A model generated the notes under the pieces. It was not told the origin of the DNA. It ran no database searches and saw only the letters and a list, made by a program, of their open reading frames with translations. DNA of 64,000 nt from Callipepla californica brunnescens (Eukaryota; Chordata; Aves; Galliformes; Odontophoridae). How positions within the stretch are numbered: the first letter of the stretch is position 1; each line of letters begins with the position of its first letter. The stretch lies in NCBI GenBank assembly GCA_023055505.1, contig JALIRH010000044.1, positions 2,108,001 through 2,172,000 of the forward strand, in the 5' to 3' direction. Both the position numbers and the translations under genes were made by a program. Positions 43,501 through 58,500 of the stretch are shown here, piece by piece.

Positions 43501-46500
43501 GCACTAGCATCTGCAAGCAAAATCAGAAGTCATTAAAAGTGATAAATAATTCTACAGATTTCAGACTACAACTGCCATATGCATATACAGTCTTTCAGAG
43601 TCTAAGGAAAAAAGTTGTTTTTTTATTCTTGTAGTGTATCTATATGGAGCGTATACACGTATGCATATTTAATAACAGTAAGAAAAACAGACAGATTTCA
43701 CTAAAGTTATCAAAAATTGATTGTTTAGGAGCTGCAGAAGTTACGTTGCTTCTGAGTCCTCATTAGTTTTCCCATGACTCAAATTTTCTGTATCCTAGGA
43801 CTGGCATTCTTTAAATCACAGCAAAGGAGCAGCAGCATTCACTCAAGAACTTCCAGAAGAATTTCAACTGGGCCTTCAGTTCTCCTCTTTTTGTATTTCA
43901 TCTAAAATTTTTATAAGTGCAGCCTGACATAAAAACAAGTAGGAAATGACCCAGAGTATTTTAACAAACATTTCTAATGCTGCAATTGCACACCAACTAG
44001 CACATCTGTGTGTTTGTAAAAACAAATCGGAATCTGCTTAGCATTCAGGTCTTACCTTCTGCATCATTCTCAGAACTTGTCTCACTGAAGCTTTTCCATC
44101 GTTCCTTAGCTCTAGATAAAAATATTTCATAGAGTTCTGCAAGTAAAAACAAAACAATGAGATAAGAAAAGTCTCCATGCTATGTATGCTTGGCTCTGCT
44201 TCTTTTGCTTGTTTTTTAACACTGAAGAGTGGGGAGAGTGAAGGGTAGATCCCTACTGCACGGTTACTACTAAACTGTGTGTAGTGGTGTTCCAGTGGTT
44301 ATGCCGCCTCCTGTGGTGAATATTCAAATTACAGGAAGAAAATTATATTTCATACCATACACACTAATGGCTTGGAACACTTTCTGTTCACCAAAAACAT
44401 TAGATATGAACTAAACAATTTTCCCTTAACTCTTTAATAAGACTAAAAGCAAGTTTTGAACTCTATTTCCATAACTTCACAAGCTATGATTGTCTAATTG
44501 TAAAAAATACACCAAGTTCTATGCAAATAAATCCCAAGTTTCATCTGAAACCCCTCCTCCCCCCACAAAAAAAAACCAAACCTGCATTTAGCACAAAAAT
44601 ATAATGCACTAAGGCATACCAGGAGTGATATTTAACTCGTTTCCCACTGCTAGACTCCACACCTTCCCACGAACACTCGGTGGTAATCCCTGCCACCACA
44701 GCTCTCGAACTCTCCGGGTAGCACGCCTAGAACAGAGAGGCAGGGAAGAAAAGCAGGCATATTACACATCTTGTTACTGAAATTATTGAGCAACATCGAA
44801 GAAAAATAGCATGCTGTTTCCCAAATCAAAATTCAATGATCTCTGCTTGTGTTAAAGTCCCATTAAAAAACAAACAAACCAACCAACCACAACACAGAGC
44901 TCCCAAAAGGACATTTCATGTTGCTCTGTAATGACCTTGTACTATAACAGTGGCAACAAAAACTGACTTCACAAAACAAATGGAGAAGAAAATGATGTAT
45001 GTGGATCCTCAGTTTCCAGAGGAGAGAAAAGCTACACGTGCTGGATATACAAAGCAAAGCTTCACTTACACGCCTTCCCAGTTAGGTAGTATTTCATTGA
45101 CCCAAATCACCATAGCGCTAGCAATATTGTCTTCTTGCTTGAAACGCTCTCTCATTATTTTCTTCCTTTTATGTGCTTCTTTTATTTCTGTTAATGAAAA
45201 CATATTAAGAATTCTGTTAGCGTATATGAGTGATTAGGTAAGTAATTCAGCTGTTGTCTAATTATGTGGATTGTGGATGAAAGATCAAGGCTAAATTACA
45301 GTTGCACAGAGATAACCAATACTTTTCCTAATGACTGTAGACAAATATCAACTAATTCTATAATTCTATAAAGCATTAGACATTATGAGAGCAATGCAAG
45401 ATGCAAAGAAATTGTTATTTTTCAGTGTAGAACATGTAATAACTATTAAAAAGCAATACAAAGTTCCATATTTGCTGTAGCTATTTTTATGCCAGATTTG
45501 CCCACATTTTTCTTTAACTGTCAAATAATAAAGTGCTGAGTTAAACCATTCTTCAAAACCATTAAACATGAGTACTTTGCTAGAAATTCATCATTTGAAG
45601 ATTCCTTCATGTTAAAATGACCAGAAAGGACAGAGCTTTGCCACCACTAAAAAAAACACTGGGAAATGGCAAGACATTTTTTAGTGCTGCATACATTAGA
45701 CGAATCAAAAAAGGAAGCTTACCATCTCCAGTAAACTTATATAGCTGAACAGCTTCATTAAGCTTTTAATGAAGCTTTGTGTGTAACAGCTGTTAATGTA
45801 ATGAATAATAGGGCACACATACTGAAACAGTACACATCATTGGTCTTTTAAAGCTCATACTTGTGTCATATGCCTTGGATTTCCCATTACATCTTTCAGA
45901 GCAAGCTGCTGCAGATCCATACAGAGGCTCAATTAAGTTCAGGAGCTTGCATCTGACTGACAACAGCCCAAGTAAAATATGCAGTATGAATTCTTAAAAT
46001 AGCTTATTCCCTGAGCACTAGGGATGAGAACACAGAAGTCCTTTCAGCAAACTATTCATGGATTGCCACAGTCCCAAATGAAACAAACGCATTTAATTTA
46101 AAAAGCAGATCTAACAGAAATGGAAAGATTCACAGATACAGCTGATTTCAAGAACAAGGTTTTCATCTGTCTTCACATTGAAATAAAATAATCTTTAAGT
46201 GGTCAGCTTTATTCTACTTTAGTTCTCAGCAAGAACTGCAGCAACAGTGCTTGAAAAAGGAGTTCAAGTATGCAAAAAATTTTCAAGTCAATCACATTAT
46301 GCAAGCAGTTAAAAACAAAAAATCAAGTTTCCACTTAAAAATGAAAAAAATTTAACTGATATCTGAACCTAGTTACATTCACTGTGCTGGAATAAGAAAA
46401 AAAATTGATAACTGAGCTTGGTTTTTAAGTTATCTGAACAAGTGTATCAGAAACTAACCTTAAATGTTAAACAAGGTTGTTCTTTGCTGTACCTAACAGC

Positions 46501-49500
46501 CAGAAGATATTTTTGCTGTATGGTTAAATAGAATTATAGTGATTATTAGCAATTAACATACCTCGTTTTTTTGCCTCTGCCACCATTTCATCGTATTCTT
46601 GTCGGTGACGTAAAGCCTCTTCCACAGATTTGGCAGGAAGATTTCTGAAAACAAGTTGTTCCTGAATTCAGTACGCAAAAATAACATACTGAACCATTTC
46701 AAAACACTTGATTATTTTCTCTCTGAAGTGAACTTTGGAGTTGTCACACTATCAGTGCTTCAGTAACCACAGTGGATGATTGCTATTTATTCATAACTAC
46801 CAGGTTTTTACACCTATTGTTGATCTGTTGCCCTACAGCTTCCTCCACAGCACGGCCAGGACACAAAGTCCTGGTATAGCCAAGTTCTTTTCAACTTGTA
46901 AACATAAACTACTGCTAGAAGAGTTAGTTCTTACTCAGAGACTGTCACCAGTGTCTGCAGTTAATGTATTTGTTGAACATTTGAAATAATGTCCAACTGA
47001 AGTTTCCATGAAGCAATAAAAAAGAAATACTGATGTTCTTTATGCAGTCACTTATTCTGATACATTTCTGAATGTGTGTATTTTAAGCATTCAGACCTAT
47101 GATTATGTTTGTTCGTTAACAGGTAAAAGGAAGATGGAGTTACCAAAGAAAGAAAGGACAGACCCCAATCACACCAGAACTACAATTAAAACGCTTGCTA
47201 CAGAACTCCAATTAGCCTGCTTCAGGATTTTGTTTGGTTTGACAATCAGTGATCCTGATTGCCAAATACACACTTCCTTTTGACTGACTACTCATTTCAA
47301 AAACAAAAGTGAACACAATCTTTGGTCTCAGTCTCTTACCAAATCTTTATTTTGCTTTCTTTCAAACTAAACAGAAGGCATGTCTGTAATTTAACACAGT
47401 AAAAATAGAGTCTCCACTTTATTTATATAACTGATCATTTTCTTAAAATTTCAGAATTAAGTGAGAGCAGAATTTATTTTCAAGGATGATGAGAACATGT
47501 TACTCGCTTGGAATTGCACTCAAATTTGAAATGAGCAGAAAAGGCATTCTTATAAACATACTTTGGTTACTGTCTTTGTCTCTACCACAGAATAAAAGGA
47601 AATAATGCATTTACAAATCTTACGCTCATCTGCACCTCCGTTCAAGATACTTGTCGAGATATTTCTGTCTTAGCACGGAAGGAGCTTATACACCACTTGA
47701 GAGAATCTCCAGGGAAACACTTCTAATTCTCATTTCTTAATTGAAATTAACTGAAGCAAATAAGTGCCATCACAGGTTTTCTCAAGGTGTGATCTGAAAG
47801 CTTTGATGGATTTGCTTTCGTCACAGCATGTGTTCCTAGTCAGCTTGTCCTCCTCTTTCTTTCAGATCACTAAAGGCAATATAACTAAATGGATCAAACA
47901 ATATATTACTCATTTTTCATTACTGCTCTCATTTGTATTTAATGCAGTTTTTGTTGAATCTACAGTTCCCATTTTGTTGCCTTCAACTGTAGTTTCAAAT
48001 AGCCAAGAAAACATAACTGCAGCAAGGAACAGTTTTAGGGAACTCCTCATCTTGGTACCAACAAAGCAATTAGCTACACTGGCCAAGTACCTTCATGTCA
48101 GAAATGCTGAACAGTCATTTTTTATTTCTCGTGTTTCAAAAGCAATTCTTTCTACCTCTGTTATTACTCAACCTAATACTTCTTTCTTTTTCTGGTAAGC
48201 CACTCCCAAATTTGCTGAAGCACTAACTGCTGCTATTAAGTCTTCCTTACTGATCTCAGAAACTAATTGTCCAGAAAGAGTGAAGGAGAAGGGAATGCAC
48301 ACTAAGATGGCAGGGAAGAAAACCATAAGTCTTCAGTAATTTTCCTGATTAAGGGTGCCTACAACACTGTCCCAGTACACAGTAGATAACTTACCAGTGG
48401 CTCCCATTATGTTAAGAAAATTTCACATATAGTCACATGTACTTGCAGACTCTTCTGGAAATAATTGCTATTTAATTTTATAATTTTACTATGTGGGATG
48501 GAATAAAGCACATGCCTGTTGTGTAAGAATTATGCTTCTGATGAAAGAAACTTCACATCATCAAATCCAGTCATCATCAGATCCACAGCAGAATTATACT
48601 TACGCTGGTCGATCCTCCAGAATCAAAGCAGTAGTTGAAAGTGGTTCAAATTCAATGTTTTTACGTCTTGCTGATGGAGGTGGAGGCTTATACATTCTTC
48701 CTGTCCGTGCTTCATATTCCTAAACAATATTATTGACAGAAATGAAATTTCAACTTTTTCAGACTCCCGTGTAACCTGATGAGCATATATTACTTAACAC
48801 TTACTAGTAACATTTACATAAGCATCAAATCACTTAAGACAGCAAGGAGCTAACATTACAAATTGAAATTATTTATAGCAAAACAATGCAGATTTCCAGA
48901 ACTGCTAAACAAAAAGGACTGAGAAGGCAGTTTCTTCTATCAACTTAATCTTTAATCTATCCTAGTTCAAACTGAACATCTAGAGGTGAGTTATAGCTAG
49001 AAAACCTGCATAATCTTCCTGTAATAGTAAGCAAGTACATTTAAATAATCTGCAAAGCTGAGAAAAAACACATTAACCAACAATGCACATGTTACCATTT
49101 ATTTCCTCTTGATTCTAGCCCCCCTTACAATGTGGTACCCTTCTTGCTTATGAAACCTTTAGCAAGACCACTGAACCCATTACTCATAACTATCTATTCT
49201 GTACTCAGTGACAATACAGCGTTTAGAATTACAGTCTGTTTCACATCACTGCACGTTTTTACTTCTGAGGAAAGAAATCTACTTGAAAAAAATTCAAGAG
49301 TCTTTAGTACACAGAAGACAGAGGAAGAAAAAAATCTGATTCCTTTTTCCACAGAGCAACTTAAAAAAACACAAATGAGGCAGTCTTTAGGAAAAAGGCT
49401 TGACAGAGTCAAATGAAAACCTCAAAAATTACATAATCCCTCTTTTATAGCCCCCATAAATAAAAAAATTACTGCCAAGTTACTGAGGAACCTATTCTTA

Positions 49501-52500
49501 TAGTTTAGCAAATATAGAAGTCTGTCTGTGAGAAGACTTTCCACTTCTTCCCGAGCAAAGGTAGCTTGTGGATTCACATTCTTAGACATGAAGGTTAGAT
49601 AGATAGGTTCTCTACATATCTTCTGTGTGCTGGAATTCAAACAGAATGTTAGCATATCTTTTAAAGAAAACAAATTCAAGGTATTTTGGTAACAAACTTT
49701 CAAGTTAAGTCACCAAAAATAGATTACTAGTTAGGTCATGTACCTTCCCAATCAAACATTCTCCTCTAAAACTGCTCCTCTCACCTAACGCATAGTTTTC
49801 TCATACATATTTATTCTTCCAGGAATAAACAGAGGACTTTACATGTTCAGTGTTCATTGACAGCATTAAACAAACATAGCTGACAATTTTAAATGTAGCT
49901 TAAAGCTTTGTATACAGTTGAAGCTCATAAATATAAATGGGAAAATACTTCTTACAAAACTGACAAAGATCCTCACCTTTCCAGAGAAGACACAAAGTGT
50001 TTATTCACTTTAAGGTGGCTTAAGATTTTCTACCCCTCAGCCTCCGTACTGTACCTGTTTTAATGACCTCAAACAAGGTTTCTGTTCTTCTACTTTGGGC
50101 ATAATCCAATGAAGGTGTCCAACAAGCATGACTTCAAGGAAGTCATATTACTCCCCCCTCAAGAGAAAGTCGCCACAGAATCAGTGAGGATAGAAGGGAT
50201 CCAGCCCAGTTCCCTGCTCAAAGCAAGGCTACGCAAAGCCATGCCTACCCAGGTTCTGAGCATCCCCAAGAACAGAGGCCCCAAACGTGCTCAGGAAAGG
50301 GACAGCACACAGTATTGCCAGTTTCCCAGGCAAGTACTAACCAGGCCCAACCTAAAGGCTTCAGAGATCAGAGGAGACCAGCTGAGCTCTCAGTGGTACA
50401 GCCACATGCAACAGGCCGCACAGACTTCCTACAACCTAATCCTCTTCTGAAGGGTAATTCCTGACACAACCTTGATCGAAAACAATATGTATCCGGTATC
50501 ACTTGGCCCATTTGAAAAAATATCTTCAACAACTGGATTTAAATAACTGGTGTTAGTTCTGTTGCAACTTACACAAGCACAAGAAAAATTAGACAACTCA
50601 AAATTAATTGTATGAATGAATATACATATTTAAGAGCCTAAAATTATTTCATCCCACCCACAACCACGTGACATTACAGGCAATCCTGCCACCACGTATA
50701 CTTCGGGCTATCCTAACATATCCTTAACTAGGGATGATAGCAGCCCACGGTCAGCATCCAGCCTGCAGCACTGAAGAACTAGACCCAAAACCATGAAGGA
50801 CAGTAGCATTCCCATCTCTCCAATTCTTGGCTGAATTTCACACTTTCCAGTACTGTCACAGGAGCAACACAATATTAAGTTCAGTGAGCAGTCAGAGACA
50901 AAGAAATTCAGCCGGAACCATTTTTTTCTTTTTTTTTCCATGCAAATTTGGTATTGGGGAATATAAGTTAAATAAAAAGCACCGGAAAAGCCATAAGAAA
51001 TGAACATTCTCACCATCTTATTACAAGCTAGACATTTGAATGATCCTAATGCCTCTGTCTGTCATATATGTTAGGAACTGACACACTTAACCAAAAGTAA
51101 TAGAAACAGTTAAGAAGAGGCATAAAAATCTTCACAGTGATTTCCACAAAAGGCAGAAGACATTATCCAACTGTGTACCTGGAACTAAGGATGCTTCACA
51201 AACTTTTTTTTTTGTTTTCCTCTCAGGATAAAAATTCTAAGCATTACTAGGAAAACAGACACCAGTATAACTTCAGGCTCAAGTTGTCAAGGTCACATGC
51301 TTCCCAAGACAAAACAGACTCCAAAAAGCAGAACCTCCACACAGAAGATGTTTCTTGCTCAAGAAACATAGCCACTATGAAAGATTAGATCCAAGAATCG
51401 CCAGAAATCATGAAATTCATTAATGTGAGCAACTGAAATACTCATTCCTTTTCTTGAAGTGGGTCTATCCTTGTGTTAGACTTAGAGATTCCAATACGCA
51501 TTTGAGGAAGGATCTGAAATTCTCAGCACTGGATAAAAAGCTTGAGCTGACACAGAAATTCACTTTAAAGGTAAAAAGTACAATTTAAAACAACTGACAA
51601 GGCAAGAGCATAAGATGCAGAATATAGCTGTCAACTGTTTTATCCTGTGAGTTAAGATTCAAGAATTGCAAGATGTATTTACGGGAGGAAAATTAACCAT
51701 TTAGGCAGCGTTACATGTATCACAATAGGGAACTTTGATCCTAAAAAAATCTTCATTGCAGTGTATCTCAAGTTACAATCCCAAAATAGGAAAAGAAAAT
51801 ATCAACTTCAACAGAAAGCAAAAATAATTCATAGAATCACAGGATGGTGATGGGTTGGAAGGGACCTCAAAACCCAAGCAGTTCTACCTCACTTGTCATG
51901 GGCAGGGTCCGGGGCCCCATCCAACCCAGTCTTGAGCACCTCCAGGAATGGGGCACCCACAGCTCTCTGGGCAGCAGCGCCAGCACCTTAACTACCCTCT
52001 TAGTAAAGAATTTTCCCCTAATATCTAATCTAGACATCTCCCATCTTTCAGTCATCTCTTAATGCCAGAACTGCATCTTCTCATCCACTGACAATCACAA
52101 AGCTGCAAGCAAACTAAAAGCATATTTCTTTTCTTGGAAAACATTGTGACAATTTAGTAAGAGCACTCTGAAATGTGGACAGACTAGAATTTCCAGTATT
52201 TATTCCTACAGAAATACAGATAAGCATATTAACCTAAAGACAAGGTAATTGGCAAATGGGGCAGGATGTCTTTTGCTTATGGAGCTGCTTTTGTGCCTAC
52301 CATAAAGATATGCCTATTTGCAGGCCCTTTCATTCCCTTTTAAAACTGAGTCTCTTAGGAGGGCACTCTACATCACCCTGGGAAAACTGACATTAGTAAG
52401 TTATGTAAGCAGAATTTCTGCTTAATGCATAAAGACTCCCTCTTGCACACTGAACTCCAAGCTGCATGGTAAAATTACTGAACCAGAATTAGCTAAGTCA

Positions 52501-55500
52501 CTTAAAAACAAGATGGTGTTTATACCAAGAACAGGTATCACTGAAAGATTCTGAGAGTCATGCACTAGGTATTTTTTCAGAACAGTACATTTGTTTCTAA
52601 CTTCCAGATCACACAGGCAGGGAAGAATACCATCTCTCATATTATACGAGAGAACAACCAAATGCATGCTGAACAGTTTCTAGATCAACCTTCCAAAGTA
52701 ACGTCATCCATCTCCCCTCTTTGACTTTATTTTTCCTCAAGTGGATTTTTCACAAGTTGCATCAGGTTTCATCTCTTCTTGCTTACAAAAACACATAAAG
52801 CCATGGGCTTCTGGGCCCAGTAAAGAAGAGATGAGAGAACCTGAACCACGTAACATGAACCACAGGCATCACATATCAGCCAGCAGTCACATTACTGCTC
52901 TATTTCATATGGTGTAACAGACCCACAGAATGAAAAACAGCAACGTTGTGCTATTTCTGTTTAACATTGGGTGTGGGATTACTGAAGAGTTTTCAAAGAG
53001 GCAGATGCATTGGACCAATTTCAAAAGCAAACCAGTCACAGCAAATGGAAGATATAACAGCATATAACAAAAGAGTTTCAACAGCTGCTTTCCAGTTTTT
53101 TACTGGAAAGTATGATTAAAAGCATCTGGAATTCTGAAGTGCTACTGCTCATGTGACTTAGAGATGGGAAAAAAAGGATATCAATTCTTCAAATTTATAC
53201 TGAGTGTTCAAAAACGAAAATTTAAGCTGTTTTTAACAACTTTTACCATTAAGTACAGATGCACAGAAAACACAGGTAATGCTAGAACTTGACAGTAATT
53301 TACTCATCAGTTTATTCTTATCTTCTGCTATTCAAGAACATGCAGCAGTATGTTAATAAACAATAATACTCTATCACTTGAAGTTGTTAGTGAGATTCAT
53401 GTGTGAAAGTTATTAATTATTTTTTTTTTTACTAATGGTATCTAATGAGTTGATGGTTAGTGCCATAAAATATTCATGCTACTGTGAAAATGCAATGTTT
53501 GTTCTATTTTTAATGAGTGCTACATAGTCCCATGCATGGCATTGAATACAACTAGAGAAAAAACATATTAAATTCCATACCCCTGTGTTTAACAGACTGA
53601 GAGCAGATATTGACGCAAGACTGCCAGAACTGTCATCCTAATGAGAAAAACAGAAGCAAAGCCTTAGTGAATAAGTGAAGGAAAAGACCATTATAATACA
53701 GCAACATGCAAGCTGAAGTTTAAATTCACATATCAAGTGTTTATCTTTAAAGAAATGCAGCTGTTCCTCCTCCTCCAGCTCTCAAAATACACAAAAACAC
53801 ACACGAAGACTTCACACTTGAGCAGGATGCGTATAAGCTCCCACTGGGTTATTTCTTATTTTAAGTTATGTAGTTTATTCAGTCAGCACCTTTTCTGAAA
53901 AGGAGATCTTTTTCCATAGCACCTTTCTCTAGTGCATAACAGAAGGGGTTGACACAACACCCCTCCCAAGACCACATCACGTGAAAGCATTACACATAGT
54001 TCAGCACTACTCTCAGCAGGTACACTGTGAGAAAGAACAAAATATGGCCTCGATGCTGACGCTCCTGAAACGGCTAGCTCTGATGCTGTATCTTCATGAT
54101 TCATTTTTCACTCCACTCATCTTAGATTGCATTCTGCACCCAACTAAATGCCTTTAAGCCCCCTCTTCCACTACCACGGTCTGATATTATTTCTGTATTG
54201 ACAGCTCAGAAGAGCATTACACTTCAACTTCCCCAACAAGCTGCTGAGAACCTGGACATGGCTGTAAGGCTCTAGATAGTCACCTGGGTTACAAGGGACA
54301 GATTAAAGATTATAAATAACAATGTGTAATCCTTTATACCATATTTGAATAAGGTGATCAGGCAAAAGCATGTCCAGCTACAGGAAACCCTATACAACCA
54401 AAGCTCCACTGGCTTCCATTTTACATTAAACTCAATAATCTAATAGAAAGTCCAAGCTTAAAAAGAGTGCCTAAACAGACACAGCCATTGCTTACAAGCA
54501 TTTTATTACAGTACCAGGAAAAATGTGAGCAACCAAGCTCTCTATCACAATTTCAATCTTATTTCTGTCCTGTTCTTGCACCACGCATACCACAGGAGAA
54601 GAAAAAAAATTCAAAGGCTTCCTTCTATGCTGCCACACTACTTTCTACTTTTCAGTAAGGAAATACTAAGACAGCCTCATAAAAAAAACATTGGGAAAAA
54701 AAAAAAAAGTGTATACATCTTTACTGTGCTGAAAGCATCTTTCTGCTAATTTCTATGATCTTGGAATTTGATATAGCCAACCTGAATGATGACTTTGCTA
54801 CCACAGCACTTCAAGCTCACCAAGCTGCCTGCTTACCCTGCAAAACCTCAATTCTTAAGAGAAGAAAATACAAGCCTTTTGTCACCCTTTGCTAAAGGGA
54901 TTCAAAGATCCAGTAGAGGAAAAAAAAGAGTCAAAAAGCAGACCCAGAAACTCTCCTTGACAAATCTTCCCTGTAAAACCAGCTGGGTGAGTCTTTGTAG
55001 CTGGACTGTATTTCACATACTTTCTACAGAGAAGCCTGAGATCCTACAAGCTTCATTATCACATCGTTGACAAGATAATCATTATTGAAGCCTAAATTAC
55101 TGGGAAAGGTCTTTGAAACACTGCTAAACACAAATGTTTTATCTGTAGTACAGCATTTCTGACTGCACGTACACTCCAGAAAGATGACAGACATTTCTTG
55201 AGAATCTGACTGCTACCACATCTGCAAATAAGACTGTCACAGTCTTTTCACTCCCACTAGCAGACCAAATGCTACCGAGGTGCTACATGATCTTTGCAAG
55301 ACTTAACACATTCATTGTCCATACCTGTCTCATGGAAGTTTGTTACCAATGCAGTTCTGACTGTATCTGAAGAACAGGCAGAATTCTTGCCTTTCTCCTT
55401 TAGTCTTTCCAGCAGTACATGCAAGATGAGCCAGTGTGACCTTTATCTAGATAAGAACCACTTGTGGAAAAACTTTCAGCCTTGTATTTATGTACTTCTT

Positions 55501-58500
55501 TCAGATATTCCATCCTTGGATTTGTTGACAAACATGTCTTAAGCTTAACACACAGTTTAAATTGAAAGCACAGTGACTGCCTTGAAGTATTACTATTGCA
55601 AGTTAGAAGGCCAGAGCTGTCTGAAAGCTGATTCAAAACACATCTGTTCCTCTGAAGAGCAGCCACAGACAAATTTTGTCCCTGGGAGACCATGGGAGTT
55701 GTGCTGATTCAGTGAATGATTTCACTGTTAGATTTCAGACGGGATATAACAACACTGGAAAAATATGCACAAGTTTATTAGCCCTCAAATACAGGTGGCG
55801 TTTCTGTTTGTTTTTAAGATTTCAGAGCAAGCCAAACCCACTATTTTCAGAGGTTCGCTGTAGGACAGAGACTCAGCCATTAGAATCACAGTTAGCATGT
55901 AACTGATGGTCTGAAGTTAAAAACCTGCCATCTTGTATACAAGGTGGCAGCTTCTGGAAAAAATAATTTTACTTCACTTCCAAAGAAGCAATCAATAAAT
56001 CACTTCAAGCTTTGCATGTGTCGGTTCTGAAAAGAAGCTCCCACCCCCCTTCATTTAAGGCTGTTACTGGCTTTACTTCATTACAACTATCGATGAAATG
56101 AATTTGATATATGCTTCATTTCTGTTTGCCTTGCAGCACTAACTCATACATTTTTAGGTTATTTTAATTTGAGCATATTAGGAAAAGAAAGTTTCACAAT
56201 GTTAAACAAATTAATAAAAAAAATATTCAAGAGTGCTTTAATAAAAGGGAGAGCATAAATTGGTGATATTCAGAATCATTTTGATCACTAATATAAACCT
56301 CTTTTCTTTAACTGTAAGGACAGAAAATTAAATTCAGTTTGCTTTTTTAAACAGAACTTGCCCTTCAGTCAGCACACATCATCCCACAAATCAGCTCTGG
56401 CTTCAAATGCTTCTGTGTTAAAATACTTTGCAGGCCTAATTGAAAGCAGATTCCTTTACAGACGGAAAAGAATGTATCCAACTGATCAGCGATGACCACG
56501 TACGTATGTCTCACAATGGCTGGTTTTACTAGCTGCAGTTCATGAAAAAAGGTGCACTTCCTAAAACAATCAAATGCATGTGACATTTGCAACCCTAAGG
56601 AGTTGCTGTTTTCCTTTTTTTAAAAGAACAGCTAAGGAAGGAAACCCAGAGGAGGGAGATGTCCAGTAAAAGAGTTGGCTTCGATCACATCCTGCCTGGG
56701 CAGCTCCAAGTCCAAAGGGAGCAGTGCATGCCAGCAGCTGAGCGCCGGCAGGGGCGGCTGCCAAGACCTTTCAGCCTCTGGCCCACTTGGAGCTGGAGCA
56801 CGGCGCCCCGAGCATGCTGATGGCAGCGCAGCTGCAAAGGGGCTCTGCCACCCCACAAAGATGCAGGCCTGCAGCGTGCTTTGGGCAGGGTATTTATCTT
56901 CTATGTGTGCTCCAAACTGCACAGAAATTTATAGCTGCGCTCATTAGACAGTCTCTGAAGGCAGAGCTGGCTACATTGTTGTCTGAAAAATGACTGAAAG
57001 AGGATCCCAAATTAAGTTTCCAGGCTTTCGGGGGAAGTTATTCAAGACACTGCAATCACCACTGGACTTCTTTGCAAAGGCACACATAGCAACATCTATT
57101 GACAAACTGTGACTGCGAGCCACGATTATTAATTTAGATGCAGTTGTGAATTTACTACGTCATCCTCACCAAAACAGGTAACAAAGGAAGCTTCCACCAG
57201 CCAGGAGTAAACATGGAAATGCAAGTCCAAGGCTCATCACTTAGTGGGTAGCAGAATTAGCAGTGAACAGGACAAATTAAGCCTGTACCAGCTTTTGACA
57301 GGCCTTGTAACTGCATTCTTGCCTGCATTCCATTTTGGTCACATCATCAGTAGTGAGGAACTGCCTCTGGGGACCTCAGTCAGCCACTCACAGTGCAGAT
57401 GCTATTTTCCACCCATCTTCATTAATAAAGCATGCCAATATTCATTCAAGGCTATGGCCAGATTAACAAATTGGAATGCTTTTGATAAAAACTACTGCCT
57501 TTTCTTTAAAGACGTGCACAAGGAGCTACACTAAGTTTTACACGTATGTAAAATATAGAGACATTAGGGTCACTTTTCAATTTAAGAATCAAGTTCTCAG
57601 ATACAGTAGATCTAGCTCTGTACTACATATGCCACCAAGCTGGATTCCTCCTTTCCTAAGTGTGGATTTTAGACCATGATGCTTTATCTAGAGACCATAC
57701 GTCTCTACGTTAAAACCTAATAATATTACCCATAACTGATATAACACTCGATTATAAAATCAGTATTAGATTTATAATCTGGCAACCACTCTAACACAAA
57801 TCACATGACGGGACTCCAAGACCAACCCAGCCATGTTTAAAGACAATACATTCTTCTATTTCTGCTTTTCTGCCACTTCAGAGAAATTAAAAAACAAAAT
57901 CACAGTTTAAAAGAAAAACAGTCACTAAGAGACAACAGGATAAGAAAAACACTTCCACAGACTAGCTCATTTGTCAAACAAACATCTTCATTGCTAGAAA
58001 ATGGGAAGCAGATGATTGGTAAGCATTGTGCACATGTTCATTTCACAAGATGGACGAGACATCTGGATTTTAAGCACAGTATTTTCACAGCACAAGGCCA
58101 ACAGCATTCAGCTGCATGCAAACTAAACACACCTGCCCTCTCCTGCTGAAAAAGAAAATGCTTCCATAAGAAAAATAGTATTTGAAAGTGGTGAAAAAGC
58201 ACCTAGTTTAATTCAGAGTAAATAGCACTTGTAGCAATCTCATCATTTCCTTATTTTCTTAAATTTCATTGTGTGACAACTCTCATTATATTGAAGTCCT
58301 TCAATAAGAACCTCTCATTTTTCACTTTAGTTGCTCCCAAAAGGCCCTCTTTCAACATCAAGTTCTTTCTAGAAGATGGCTGAACACTGCTTCATTCACA
58401 GCCATTTGCACCTGCCAAAAACATCAGCTCATACGGAATTTAAGAGAGGAGACAAAGAAAAAAGCAGCTCAAGAGATTCGGTTACTGTTTTCACCAACAC

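Noticed and set aside
47764..48198. 144-codon plus-strand frame inside a TBC1D12 intron
   Set aside because: AT-rich intronic sequence with no family resemblance and nothing upstream to support a gene.
50109..50450. 113-codon plus-strand frame
   Set aside because: It is the antisense translation of the CR1/5S-derived composite, not a gene.
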